Of a stretch of DNA of 64,000 bases, positions 13,187 through 25,402 are shown one piece after another; within the stretch, counting starts at the first letter, position 1, and each line of letters begins with the position of its first letter. The notes under the pieces are model-generated. The model was not told the origin of the DNA, did not search any database, and saw only the letters and a list, made by a program, of their open reading frames with translations. The translations under genes were made by a program, and so were the position numbers. Source of the stretch: Eopsaltria australis (lineage: Eukaryota; Chordata; Aves; Passeriformes; Petroicidae); contig JAVTVJ010000518.1 in assembly GCA_034509425.1 (NCBI GenBank), forward strand, positions 372,001 through 436,000, written 5' to 3'.

Positions 13187-15850
13187 ACAGAAACCTAGTG
13201 CAAATTTTACTTTTTGAGCAGCAAAGAAATTTTTTTTTGCTGCAGGATCATGAGCAAGGAATGATGTGACAATTAATATCAAATATTTTTCTGACCTCTG
13301 ATGGAAGAGCCTTCTCCATTTTAAGAAGCTTGATTTCACATCCAGAAACTATTACTTACTTTTACTAAGGGTGATACACTCAGGTGCAAAAGTCCAAGAG
13401 TCTGGAGAAGGTTCCCAGCTTCCTGTCTGTTATCAGATTTGTGGTTCTTTCAGCGAAAGTTGTACTAGAGTTATATGCCAAGCATTGACCTGTACTTCTT
13501 TCTTTTTCCTGTCAAAGAGTTTAGACGGACAATCACCTTAATTTTAATTTCTTATTCAGAATACAGAACAATTGTGTACAGAAAAATCTACAGTGTGTCT
13601 CAGGAAAGTTCTGTAGTTTAAATGACCTGAGTTTAAAAGGATTGTTGAGGCTGCTAGTGAGACTGGTTGAGGCAGATAGGGCCTATTAGTACACTCACAG
13701 CCCTGAGAAGCATACTGTTAAAAATAGAAAATTATATATACAGATAGTAGAATTGACACTTGCATTCATGTAACTTGTTGATTCACCACTGCATGAGAAT
13801 AAAGAATTTTAAAGTATGCTGGAGGCTTGAACTGCTATAATGTACTTAATTTCTGATATTATTAAGAATGTTTCTATATCTGATAACTGTTGACATATTT
13901 CTTGTTTCATATTTAAGGAGAAAAGTTTTGCTTAGTTTTCACTGACATCCCAAGACCAAATTGGCCATGCACAAGATAAAGATGGCATTAAAGGAACTTA
14001 CTGCTTTTATGCACAGCTGTGCCACCATTCCATGAATTCCTTTTTCATGTGCATGTGCTAAACCTATTAATGTCCATCTGGTTTGAGTATTACGCACCAC
14101 ACAGTGTCAAATGTGCATGAATTGACATATACCAAAGAGTAGATGTGTGTTTTGACATGCTTGACAGGCTTCTAGAAAAAATAGGGTTTTTATGTTACTC
14201 AAGGCAGAGGGATTGTGCAAGGAAATAATGAAAACACAATATTCTGCTGTACATAATGTACCACTTTTATTGTAGAAATCAGGAAAGGAAAAAGGAAAAT
14301 AATAATTATTTGGATACTGTAAATGATAAACCTTTACTTCCAGAAATTTTGTCATTGGGAGAAAAAAAGCCATTTCTGCCTTTGACTTGAAATTGCTTTT
14401 GTTCTGCAAAATTAAAGACCAACAAGCTGTGCCAGGAATGCATGCACTAATGAATGCCAGAGTCTGAAGTTATTCCATGCACACAAATGCTGCACAAGAC
14501 CTTTTATATGCACCTTTTTTTTCAAGGTTAGTCATCCTTGATGTTTAAAAGTATTGCATGCACCAGCAGTCAAGCACAATTTACAAGATTTCCTGATTTC
14601 TGAAGTTCTGTTTGTTCTTCAGAGGCCTGGAATCTTGCAATTTTCATCATTCGTCAAACAAAAAGCAGAACACTGGAAAACAACAGCAGGGGAGAGAGAC
14701 AGGAAGCAAAGATCAAAATGCAGCAGCAGGGAAGCAAGTGAAAACAGCACAGAGAACTAGGTGACTAAAAGTACTAGTGACTAGGAGAAGAAAGGGGAGC
14801 TCAGACAATCAATTTAAAGTCAGAAATCAGTCTGTACTTGCATGTTTGTCCACAGCATTTGTACATTTTTTTCTGTTCACAGTTGCCAGTGTCTTTTTTA
14901 ATGTGCCCAGATGTGAAAGAATGCTTTCTGCAATTTGGGCAAGTTTAGCATTAACTCCCTTCCTTCTTCTCTCCCTTCCTCCCAATGCATATTTGGTTAC
15001 TGAAGAAAACTTGCTAAAAAAACAACTATATTGTGATTGTCTTGTTAATGATATATAAAAATATACAAAGGTTTTAGTAGACATATATGACATTATCTCA
15101 TTAACAATTATATTTGATTCTGCCATTAGAAGTATTGTTCATTCTCCTGATAATCTGAATTAATATAATGGTTTTCATGCTTTTTATCATGAGTGACCTT
15201 CTGGTCAGAGACATATAAAATAAGATGTCTTTCTGCAGATAAAAAGGATTCCAAAGGAGCTCTAATTAATGATAATTTTTAATTTTTAAAAATGTATTCT
15301 ACTCTATAGTATGCTTATAAGAGAAACAACTGATCTTGTCTGAATCAAAATTACCTTTTCATAGAATTCTCAATGTAGATGAAAATAAATAATAATTTTT
15401 AAGTTCAGGTTTTAAAAATTCTGCATTCATGAAAGTGTTGAGGAATAAAATGTTCCAAAACTTTTTCACTCTTTGACTGTTCTCACAACCCTGATGTTCT
15501 GTGTCTCCAACAGAGATCAGGACTAGAGTTCATGAACATGAGTCTGCTTCTGTCTTTCTGTAGAGGGCCTCATCCTCTCTTTTTCATTCCTGGTCAGGTG
15601 GCCTATAGCAGACATCCATGATAATGTCACTTTTGCCTGTCCTTTCTTTAATCTTAACCCACAACTTCTATCAGATCATCCATCCACAGGCAGAGTTTGA
15701 TGTACTCCAGCTGCACTATCACATAAAGAATATGAGATTTCAAAGACTGGGACATTTCTACTGGTCTACCGTGTGCTGATGTCCTGCTGAGAGGCAAAAG
15801 TGGTATAGGAGAACCTCTCAATACTGAACACAGTTTTTTAACATGATAAA

Positions 15851-15881
15851 ACCAAAGAAAAAAAAAGAAAAAAAAAAAAAT
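15851..15881 (+). repeat. A-rich low-complexity tract
   Basis: This is a nearly pure A run interrupted by single G residues. I see no retroposed body upstream, so I do not call it a retrocopy tail. Confidence 0.8.
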
Positions 15882-16232
15882 CCATGTAAAGAAATTGTAA
15901 GAATTCTTTCATTTCATGAATGCATTTTTGTCAAAGTCAATTACAATCACATTTCAAATTCAGTGGAATGACCTCAAAGGAAAAGTCTGGACTTTCTTGT
16001 TTGTAAGGAGCAGGAATACTCACAGAACTGGGTAAATTTTCATTACTTTTTATTGTGTACTCCAAATGAGTGATTTCTTTTTCTGCAAATTATACTATTT
16101 AATGTGCCTGTTAATATAAAAGTTCTTTTACTTAGCATTTTAGCACCATAGATAAGATTTATACAATCAGATTACGTTGTTTTGACATTCTCCTCATCTA
16201 GCTTCAGACATGAAAATAGTTTAAATATCTAC

Positions 16233-16257
16233 ATTTAGACACCTAATGTGTCTAAAT
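16233..16257. repeat. Perfect 10-bp inverted repeat with 5-nt loop
   Basis: The arm at 16233-16242 (atttagacac) is the exact reverse complement of the arm at 16248-16257, separated by ctaat. As RNA or single-stranded DNA this would form a short hairpin. No T run or other terminator feature follows, and a stem this short is not evidence for a structured RNA gene. Confidence 0.9.
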
Positions 16258-19200
16258 TGCCATTGCAAATAGACTTATTCTCCTCAAGGAAATCATAATG
16301 TAATTTACATCTGAATATTTTCAGTTCTGCTTATAACTGTCTGTTTTCTTCCACCGTTTGTGAGCTGTTCTGCTAAATGTATTACTGTGTTGTTTGGGGG
16401 GTTTTTGTCTTTGGAAACTTAGATTTACTTTATCCTCATAATGAACTGCCATCACAGTTGTCTGGTAAATTTGAAATGAAGATATATGATGACAAAACTC
16501 TTTTATATGTAGTCTCCTAAGTATAAGTTGATCAATAACCAATTACTTTCAATACAGAGTTATAAGTATGTGCCATTCCTTTTTTAGTATTTTGAGTAAA
16601 TGAAGTAATCACCATTTCTTATTTTAAACTGTTCACAGATGGCCACCAAATAATGTTTCACCTATTTTTTTCTACTGCAGAAGATTTATGAGTTCCCTGG
16701 GCCTTTCTGAGAATTTCTTGCTATAATCCCTTTAGACAACATTTTATTATTTTAATTACTATGGAAACTTATTTTGGGGGGTTTTTGAGGTTGATTTTGG
16801 CTGGTTGGCTGGGGGGTTCCTGTGGTTTTTTTTTGTTTTTCTTTTGCATAAACTTACTTTGGTTTTGATTTTGGAAGGTACAGAACATCATCACTGTCAA
16901 CAATTTTCTCACCATTTTCAATAGCTTATTTACAGACAGTAGTAAGTGTTGTATGAACATGTTCCTCTGGGTTTTCTTTTCTCCTGTTTTTCATCTTCTA
17001 CATTATGTAGGATGAATTTGTCTTCAAGATTTTCTATTCTAGTTGTATGTTTTCTTCCTTAAAGGGTATGGTACAGTTATTATTTAAATGCATGCAAACA
17101 AACATGAGTGGTTCTATAGTTCAGTAAGTTTTCATGATAGAGTGAGAGAAATTATTTTTATTTTGGGAAATGTGTTGTATTATGCCATGCAATTTCAATT
17201 ATCTGTATTATTTAACAATATGGAGACATTGGTCGACATAAGGACTATACGGTTTTGCTAAGATTTTTGACACTGAATAGAACAGAGTACTTCTTGTACT
17301 TGAGTAGTTCTAAACAACTCATTTCAGCCAGAAATACCACACAAATCTGCAGAAGACAGCCCATGCCTCTAGTAGTAAGGATATGAGAAGTAATGGTAAC
17401 CTAAAGAAACAGAAAGGTTCTGAGAAAACTGGGATGATGTTTGGATCCACATTATCAGTGTAAGGATTTGTTGTTGCAGTGATCACAAGAATGATCAGAA
17501 ATGTGGCATAGCTTTCTATAGTGAAACTAAGGTCCTCTGTTCAATGCAAAAAGATTAATCGATAGTGGAACACATAATGAATACCAAGACTGAAGTTATA
17601 TTTCAAAGCATCTTTAAACTTGACAAATAAAACACAAAGAAAGAAGCTGAATGTTGGGAAGATGAACAGCAGGACTTAGTTAAATGCATAAGAATATGAA
17701 TTTAACATAAATTACCCCCTCCCTGGTAAATCTCAAACCATGAATATTAGAAATTTGTCATTTTGTAACAGCATGTCTAGTGGATAGAAAAATTTTTCTG
17801 ATGGCTGTCTGGCCTGAATAAATTCTGTGAATTAAATAGTCAAAAATTAGTGTATCATGTGATGGATATCAGCACAGGCAATTGAGTGTAAAAGAAATTG
17901 GTACTTAAAACAGTTAGAATGAGCTTACAAGGGAAGCAGAGAGTAAAAGTATTGAAAAATTGATATCCAAAATAAAAGATCGTGCTGAAATACTGGAAAA
18001 ATTAGTAATAGATTATAGGGAGGAAGACTAATATAGATATTTGTGAGAATAGCAGGATAAGAAAAATAAAATCTAAGAGATGGATAAACACCCAGTAACT
18101 ATCCAATAAAGAAGGAATCTAAGAGACAGGGAAATTTTCAAGATTTATGGCAAAAAATAATATTTTCCTAATAAGCTGGAAAACAAACTGGGAGATGAAG
18201 GTCTCGGATAAAGATTCCTTGGGCAGCTAAACACTATGTGATCATTTCCTGTGTTAGGAAGCAGCACAGAATGCTTAACCACCTTCACAACCTCATCAAC
18301 ACTGATCGTGTTACCATTTGTCAAATTTTAAAATAAATTTGTTGCAGAAAAACTGGCTTAACTTGTAGATATTTCCAAATATTTTGTCATAAATAAAATA
18401 TGTTTCTAACTTTCTGGAACCCACAACTGCAGCCTGTGGAGACAGTAAGTGTGTTATACAATGGGTACACAAATGGTACTATATTCATTCAGTAGGAAAA
18501 ATTGTTCATAGGAGACTGTAATTGCAAATCCTGCACTTCCTTTTTAGGAAGAAAGTTGTTAAAGAAATTGTTAATTGCCTTCTGAACTTGTTTACTTTGC
18601 AATAATACACTTACTGTTCTCTACTATGTAAGAGGATTTTGTACAATGTCATATTTGGATTTTAGTTAATCAGTTAAGATTGTATCTTGGTGTTTTGGCA
18701 CAAGGCTGTTATCCTACCATACTCTCTGATGTCATATCAGCATTTCAAACTTTAGAAATGCTTTTTTAAAATAAGTCTATTCTTTATTAATACAAGGAGA
18801 ACACATTATTTTCTGAAGTTTAGAAATACCTTTCTCTAAGTCTCCAATTAAAACAAATTGAATGTTCTTCTAAATGCCAACATTTTAGTTATCATTTGTA
18901 TGAATGTATAATTACTTTAAATTTGTTTTTAAATAGTTTATTTTGCAAGCACATTAGGTTCAGATAACTGTCCAGGTCAGGAATCTTAGAAATTGAGTAT
19001 AAATAAAACAGAAAGGTCATGAAAAGAGTGTGAATATAACTGTTTTACTCTTGCAGACCTCCTCTAAGGTAGCTAATAGCCAATGGATTTAAATTCCCTT
19101 GTGGTAAATTAGTGGAGGAACTTTTGTGTTTCTTCTGAGAGGTCAAGCTGGTGGCTTTGTGGTCTGGTGGGGTGGGTTTGTGGAAGTGAAAATTCTTCTC

Positions 19201-20304
19201 CTACTGCTATGAAGAGTATGTCCAGCTTCTGCCAGCTCAGAGGAAATGGACCAAGATTGACCATTGCTACCCATTGTGGATACCATGGATCATGAAGGGT
19301 GTTGACTGTACAAAGCAGCAAGTGTCGCACACAGTCTCCAAAAAGAATCTCCTGTTGTCACTTCTTTGTATCAACCCAAACTTTGCATTCTGTCATATTT
19401 TGCATGTTAAGGCATTTCCTGCCAGTGAAGTTTGGTTTTCATGTTTTTGTTTTCAATGTTCTGTCTTGATATTTCTAGTATTCCTAGATAAATATTTTAA
19501 CATTCCTAGTCCAGCCAGGCACAGCCAGAAGAGACACACTGCTTGGTGTGTGCATCTGAGGGTAGAACACAGTACATGATCCTAGGTATACAGTTCACAA
19601 ACAGTGTGACTTCAGCCCTGACAGTAATTTCATCAAATGGTAAATAGTCTCCTGCTTTGACCGAACATATAAAATTTAATCACATGAACCTGTTTTCCTC
19701 ACATGATTCATTTATGTTTCTGTTTCTGAAAGCAAGAAAAAAGGAATATACAAGAGGCAATATTTTCTCAAGCTACATACAGCACTTGTGAAACCCTGAA
19801 GGAAGGAAAAGGATATTACTGTAGTTAGATACTTTTAATAATATTGTAATATCTCTATGTAGGAATACCTTCACAGAGTTTTTAAAACACCAAGGATTAC
19901 TGAAGTGTTGAATTGTATGAATATATTTACAATGGATTGATGCAGTTTGGTTTCTGCCTTTTTTCTTCTAGATGTTCTCTGTACTCTTTGCACATATATT
20001 TGTAGCTCTGTAGTCTAATGTATTAATAGCTAGTTTTCCCAGTACTTTTCCGTGGCTTTTCCCTAAGCAGAAAGACAAAACAAATTCCAGAGCTCCAAGC
20101 CCCAGGGGGTGAAAGGCCCTGTCCTATCTTGGTTCTTCCCGGGAACCAAAGCCGAGAACAACTCTGAGGTTCATTTTCATAAGCAAAGAAGAGCCACTGC
20201 AGAGAGGGGGGCTCCAGAGAAGGGACTGGACCTGGGGGGGAATTGAATCACCACTTGTCCTCCTAATTGGTACTTTTAATCAATTATGCTAATTTCCTAA
20301 AAGC

Positions 20305-20312
20305 TATAAATA
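20305..20312 (+). promoter_or_regulatory. TATA box in candidate LTR
   Basis: TATAAATA lies about 80 bp upstream of the AATAAA signal in the same orientation, as expected for an LTR promoter. The predicted start would fall near the G-rich run at 20329-20343. There is no evidence that it is active. Confidence 0.5.
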
Positions 20313-20386
20313 TGTACTCACCCCTGGAGGGGGGGGGGGAGGGCTTTTATGGACACCTTTCCATAACTGCTCCTGAAGACCTTCAA

Positions 20387-20392
20387 AATAAA
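20387..20392 (+). terminator. Poly(A) signal AATAAA in candidate LTR
   Basis: A canonical AATAAA is followed within about 60 bp by GT-rich sequence that could serve as the downstream element. Its position after the TATA box supports the LTR reading. Confidence 0.5.
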
Positions 20393-20610
20393 GATCCCCT
20401 TTTATATTACCTCCTTGCTAAAATGATCTCGAGTTTTGTTTTCAGGCTGGGGAAAAAGGCAGCAGGACACTCAGACATAACCTGTTCCCATATTTGACAA
20501 ATTTTGAACTGCAAACACTAGGAAATGTATTGCAGAATCATGTGGGTCAGCCATGATAACCCACCTAAAGCTGTAAGCTACATATATATATTAAGGTGAT
20601 AATTCATTTT

Positions 20611-20960
20611 GTGGGGGTTGTAGTGGACAACAAGCTGAAGAAGAGTCTGCCATGTGCAGCTGCAGCAACCAAGGCAAATTGGATCCAGAACTGCATCCAC
20701 AGGGGCATTATAAGAAAAGACAGAGACTCTACGCAGCACTTGTCAGGCCACACCTGAAGTATTGTGACCAGTTCTGGTCCCCTTAATTCAAAAAACATGT
20801 GAACAGAGTGAAGGTCCAAAGGAGGCCATAAAGATGATCAGAGCGCTGGGAACCTACCTTGTGAGGAAAGACTGAAGAAATTACGCCCTTTCACCCTGAA
20901 GAAGAGAGGGCTCCAGAGGCACCTCTTCCCTGTTATTCAGTATCCAGGCAAGAAAAGACC
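20611..20960 (+). pseudogene. CR1 LINE ORF2 fragment, C-terminal region
   Basis: Translating the plus strand across broken frames gives the end of a CR1 ORF2 protein: the segment after the reverse-transcriptase catalytic core, with the conserved LYAALVRPHLKYC-type motif (about 20730-20774) and then the EERLKKL...LKKRGLQ-type motif. Stops and frameshifts break it, so it cannot be expressed. It lacks the CR1 3' untranslated region and 8-bp tail, ending near 20945-20975 where endonuclease-region sequence begins. CR1 is the dominant LINE of birds and other sauropsids. The fragment lies about 120 bp downstream of the candidate LTR. Confidence 0.85.
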
Positions 20961-20974
20961 TAAAAAACCTGTAT

Positions 20975-22310
20975 GGAAATTTTATGGAACAGGTCCTAAG
21001 GGAGCTGACTGGGAAAGATGCTCTCCTTGATCTGCTGCTTTTCAAAAGAGAAGGTCTTGGAAGTGATGTGGAGATTGGAGGCTGTCTTGGGCACAGCAAT
21101 CACAAAGAGATTGAGTTTAGAATCTCTTTTGACAGGAGGAAAAGTGCCAGCAAAACCTCAGGTCTGGACATGGGGAGAGCAGAATTCAATTTGCTCGGGG
21201 AATTAGTAAGTAAGGTCCTCTGGGAAAATGTTTTTGGAGGTGCTGGGGTGAATCATTGCTGGTCACTTTTTAAACATCACTTCTGAAGGGTACAGGAGCA
21301 GACAATTCCCAAATATCAGAAGTCAAGCACACAAGGCAAAAAGAGAACTTCTATTGGAAATAAGATGAAAGGGAGGGTGCATGCCCAGTGGAAGAAAGGT
21401 CAGGTGACATGGGAAGAATACAGAGATGCTGCTTTGTCACTTTAGGGAGAAAATTCACGTGGCCAAAGCTCAACTGGAGTAGAAGCTGGCCAGAACTGTG
21501 AGGGACAGTAAAAAGAGTTTTTTCAAATCCATTAATGGCAAAAGGCAATGTAGGAATAACGTTGGCCCGTTACAGGATGAGGATGGTCGCCTCACAGAGA
21601 TAAGGCAGAGATGTTTAATGAATTCTTTGCCTCCGTCTTTAACACAGATAACAGACCAAAAGTGTGTCAGTGCCCTGAGCTGGAGGAGTGTGACTGCAAG
21701 ATTAGTAAACTCCCAGTCAGTCTTGAATTTGTACAGGATCAAGATGGATCCCTACAAATCTGTGGGACCTGATGGGACTCATTCAAGAATCCTCAAATGC
21801 CAGATTATGTCATGGCAAAAGTTTTCTCGATGATTTTTGAGTGACCTTGGAATTCAGAGTGGTGCCAGCTGACTGGAAGCCGGTGAATGTTGTCCCAGTT
21901 TTCAAGAAGGGCAAGAAGGAGAGCCCTGGAAACTACAGACCTGCTAGTCCCATTTCAGTGCCTGATAAAGTTACAGCGAAGATTGTTCTGGGAGACGTTG
22001 GAAAACAGCTGAAAGACAACCTGGCCATTGGTCACAGCCAGCACAGCTTCATGAATGGAATGTCCTGCTTATCAAATCTGATTTCCTTTTATGACAAGGT
22101 AACCCACCTAGCTGATCAAGAGAAGCCAGTTGATGTAATCTGTTGGGATTTCAGTAGAGGTTTTGATACTGTCTCTCACAGGATACTTCTGGACAAAATG
22201 TCCAGCATTTGTGTGGATGAACTCATCGTGTGATGGGTGAGTAACTGGCTCATGGGTTGGGCACAAGCTGTTATAGTCAATGGTCTGACATTAGATTGGT
22301 GACAGGAAAA
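20975..22310 (+). pseudogene. CR1 LINE ORF2 fragment, endonuclease end to reverse transcriptase
   Basis: This is collinear CR1 ORF2 sequence from the end of the endonuclease domain (about 20984-21286, with the ALLDLLL and LGHS motifs) through the linker (21300-21830, with SVGPDGTHSRIL) into the reverse transcriptase (21841-22233). The RT part shows NYRPASPISVP and DFSRGFDTVSH, the second including the motif A aspartates. In motif A the usual Ala is Gly. The reading frame shifts at least twice, since three successive segments lie in three different frames, so the copy is dead. It stops near 22310, before the catalytic [YF]ADD motif, so it is 3'-truncated. CR1 copies are usually 5'-truncated and keep their 3' end. 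Confidence 0.92.
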
Positions 22311-25240
22311 CTATTTTTTTCATTCCTTCTCTGTCTGACTGCTTACATAATCAAGAAAAAAGAAAAGGACATAATATTGATCCCACAAATGTTCTATTTA
22401 ATACTGTGTGTTAAAATGTCTCTAAGACACAACATAATCCTTTTCTTTACCTTTTTTAATGACATTAAAAAGTCAATGATTTTAGAGATTTTTCATGCTT
22501 TATCCAACAGTCACTAATTAAAAACCAAAAAGCATTATATATTAATGATAAAATACTCCAGAAATAGCAATGAATAGTACTAAAAAAATTGTGAAATCAG
22601 TTTTTTTTCCCTGATTTACTAAAAAAACCCTCCTTGTACCTTAATGTTTTTCTTTTCATAATTTGCCTTTAACCTTATTCTGAAAAGGAATTTTCACAAA
22701 TGAGTAGTAGACCAGTACTTGCAGTAGGGACTTTTTATGAAACTATACTAAAAATTCTTACAAGCAGTAAAGTCAATGATATTTTTTCTCTCCCATTCAA
22801 AAAATAAAAAAGTGGAAACTCTGTCTAATGTTTTCATTATAGCCTTTTATGCTCACTGTTTAATTGACTGTTACATTTCTGCTTGAATAATATTTGTTAA
22901 TCAATTTTTTGTCCAAAAAGGCAGTGTGTTTTTCCTAAGTAGAAAACATTCCTTAGGGTTTGTTTTTTTCTTGAAGTGATAAAGTTCATTTCATATAAAT
23001 AATATTTCTTATATAATTTTAGTTTTAGTCATTTGCTAAACAAGAAAATATCACTTCTATTGTATTTTTTGCCCTTCAAAAAATATGGGTAAATGACACA
23101 TAATAAAACCAGAAGTTTTGGGTTAGAAATTTTGGTGTGCTTAGATCTCACACAGAAACTTTATTGTTTCAGATGTTGTTATTGCCAGGAAAACTCAACA
23201 TAAAATTTAACACAAAAATTACACCACAACAAAATCTTATTTCTTGAAGTTGCTGTTGGCATGTGTGGTGTAAACACGATGATTCAGTTTTTTATTTGGC
23301 CACAGAACAAATACAGAATTTCCTAGCACCAGCATATTTACACCATAAAATTAGATTAGTAACTGGTTCCAAGTCTCTCTAGGATTCTATTTAAATTTAT
23401 AAATAATGTGTTTTGCCTGCTTAAGGAGCACTGTTAGTCATTTCCAAAATGTCTCTTCTAGTTCATTCAAAAGTAATTATACCCTTATTGCTGTGCTCTA
23501 AGGATGGCACTCGACACAATTTTCCAAAGAAATGTCATCCTGTTATTCTGGACTCATAGCTGGCCAGAAGAACTCATCTATTTTCTGTCAAAGAGCGAGA
23601 TAGATTAAAAAATAAAGGAAGAAAAGCCTTAAAAAGTTTACATATCACTTTCAACAGAGGTGAAAGACTGGAAAACGTCCAGCTCTTGCTGATGTCAAAA
23701 AGTGCTAATACTTACTCAGTCCCCCTGATATTTAGAAAACTTTGGCAATGAATGAAAGTATTCACTAGAGAGGAAGCAGTACTTGAAAAGTCTGAAAATA
23801 AACACAGGCTATGTTTATTTCACTGAAACTGGTACTTCCAAGTATCAGAATTTTTATGAAGAGAATATTTATGATTTGACAGTTTTATGAGAGTAGAAAA
23901 AATAAAATATTTTTGCAACATTATTTCAAGCTATTCTGAATATTTCACAAGGATAGTGATCTTGGAAACACCTAAAAATCCACCCCAAAACAAACAAACA
24001 AACAAACAAACCTTTAAAAATCTGAAAAATAGACCTTAGGAGTCCGTTTGCCACCTTCTCCTGCCTGAAGGCAAAAATCACAGTACATATACTTGTCTAG
24101 ACAGTTTCCAAAGGTTTCCTGTGACAGAAATTGGACAGTTTCTCAAATAATCTAACCCATTGCTACCTTGTATCTCCTGAAAAACTCTGTCCCTCTCTCC
24201 CTAATTTAATGTATTCTTTGTGCTGTCTACCACTGGTTTGAAGAACAGGATATTTTCTTCTGTGCTTCAGGCCTTTACATCTAGAATTTTTCTTTCTTTA
24301 AACTAAATATCCCTAGTTCACTAATCTATTTTGTACATCATGTTTTCCTTTCTATTGCTGGGTTCTGGCCAAGTGGTCTATGTTCTCTTTGTGTGTCCCA
24401 AAATTACACACATGGTTGGAGCAGATGACTTACCACTTTCCATGTGAGATGGAAAAATCAATTAATTTTGTTTTAGAAAATACATCTATTGTACATGTTG
24501 TACACACAACAGTGTGAAAAACATTTGACTTATTATTCATTGTAACTTGCAGTTCCTTTACTCATTTCTACTGCTTACTCACCCAGTTATTGATAAGAAT
24601 AAAAATTTGGAGATTTTCCTTATCAAATATAATCACTTGAATATCTGACTGAGTCGTTGATATCTATTTGATTTAAACCTATTACCTGAACTGCTTTCAA
24701 ATATTCCCCTGCACGTCAGCACCAAAATTGATAAAATTCTTTCTTTTTATGTAAGTTGCTAATTAAGATGCAAGACAAAAGAGTAATCTTGCAGTTTGAA
24801 AGTAAGTAAGAAATACCTAATTGCAGAATATAACTTTCCTATCTGTTAGATGTCCACCTAATTGTGGTCTGTCTTCCATGAAACAGAATATTTGTTTCTG
24901 TGGTGGGTAAGCCCAGGCTAAAATAGATCAGACTGGGAGAAAATTAACTTAATTTATTCCCTCTTAAAATAGATTCTAGTAATAAGAAGAGAGACAAATA
25001 TTAAACCAACGTCTCTTCCTGTCTCCTCTTTCCCATGACCAAATTCTTTCTTTCCTCTTTTTTCTTTCCTTCCCTTTCATTCCTGACTCAGCCACACAAA
25101 GTAGCACAGGTAAAGGACATTTGGGAAATTATGTTTGTAGTTTGCCCTCTCACACCTTTCTCTGTAGAGGACTGTTGCATAGATTTGAGCTTTTCAGGTA
25201 AAAATTTCCCTCCATTGTGGGTCCTCCATGAACTGCAGGA
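22311..25240. other. Unique AT-rich DNA, no recognised gene
   Basis: Apart from a (CAAA)5 tract at 23991-24010 I recognise nothing. I looked for continuation of the CR1 reverse transcriptase (the [YF]ADD region) downstream of 22310 and did not see it. Confidence 0.6.
23991..24010 (+). repeat. (CAAA)5 microsatellite
   Basis: Five perfect CAAA units follow a short C/A-rich stretch. This is simple sequence with no associated element. Confidence 0.95.
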
Positions 25241-25244
25241 GTAT

Positions 25245-25402
25245 CTGCTTTGGTGCAACGCTACATGCTTGGGGCTGGCTGGCTGGCTGCAAAGCTGCTG
25301 GTGGGAAAAGAACCTGGAGGTGCTCCATCTGAATGTGAGCTGTAAATGCTGGATTAACAGTTGGACTCAATGATCTTAAAGGTCTTTGCCATGATTCTAA
25401 GA
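25245..25402 (+). mobile_element. CR1 LINE 3' end with internal deletion
   Basis: The left part (about 25262-25345) resembles the CR1 ORF2 segment that normally encodes the '(W)LESC...EKDLGVLVD' stretch. It is joined directly to the extreme CR1 3' end: the 'ggactcaatgatcttaaaggtc' region at about 25363-25384 and a degraded ATTCTAxG-type unit at 25394-25401. Several hundred bases of a normal copy are missing between the two. The 3' end is the firmer part of this call. Confidence 0.6.

Larger units (their letters stand above)
13190..20000. other. Unique AT-rich DNA, no recognised gene
   Basis: This interval holds only A-rich tracts (about 15851-15881), G/T-rich low-complexity sequence (about 16770-16840) and a short perfect inverted repeat at 16233-16257. 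Open frames up to about 100 codons at 14.1-15.1 kb and 19.1-19.6 kb occur on both strands, resemble no family and are probably chance. Confidence 0.6.
20001..20490 (+). mobile_element. Candidate solo LTR of an endogenous retrovirus
   Basis: A 490-bp segment starts with TG and ends with CA, and is flanked on both sides by TATT (19997-20000 and 20491-20494). That gives a possible 4-bp target-site duplication, the size typical of gammaretrovirus-like insertions. It has the order expected of U3-R-U5 on the plus strand: a locally GC-richer body, TATAAATA at 20305-20312, AATAAA at 20387-20392, then a GT-rich stretch. No primer-binding site, gag, pol or env is visible on either side, so it would be a solo LTR left by recombination. 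The terminal inverted match is only TG/CA and the boundaries were chosen by eye, so the exact ends are uncertain. It could instead be another GC-rich repeat with a fortuitous TATA box. Confidence 0.55.

Noticed and set aside
20491..20610. Primer-binding site or gag start downstream of the candidate LTR
   Set aside because: No tRNA-complementary 18-mer or internal retroviral sequence is visible; CR1 sequence begins at about 20611.
21841..22233. 130-codon open frame as a functional reverse transcriptase gene
   Set aside because: It is one surviving frame of a frameshifted, 3'-truncated CR1 copy lacking the [YF]ADD motif.
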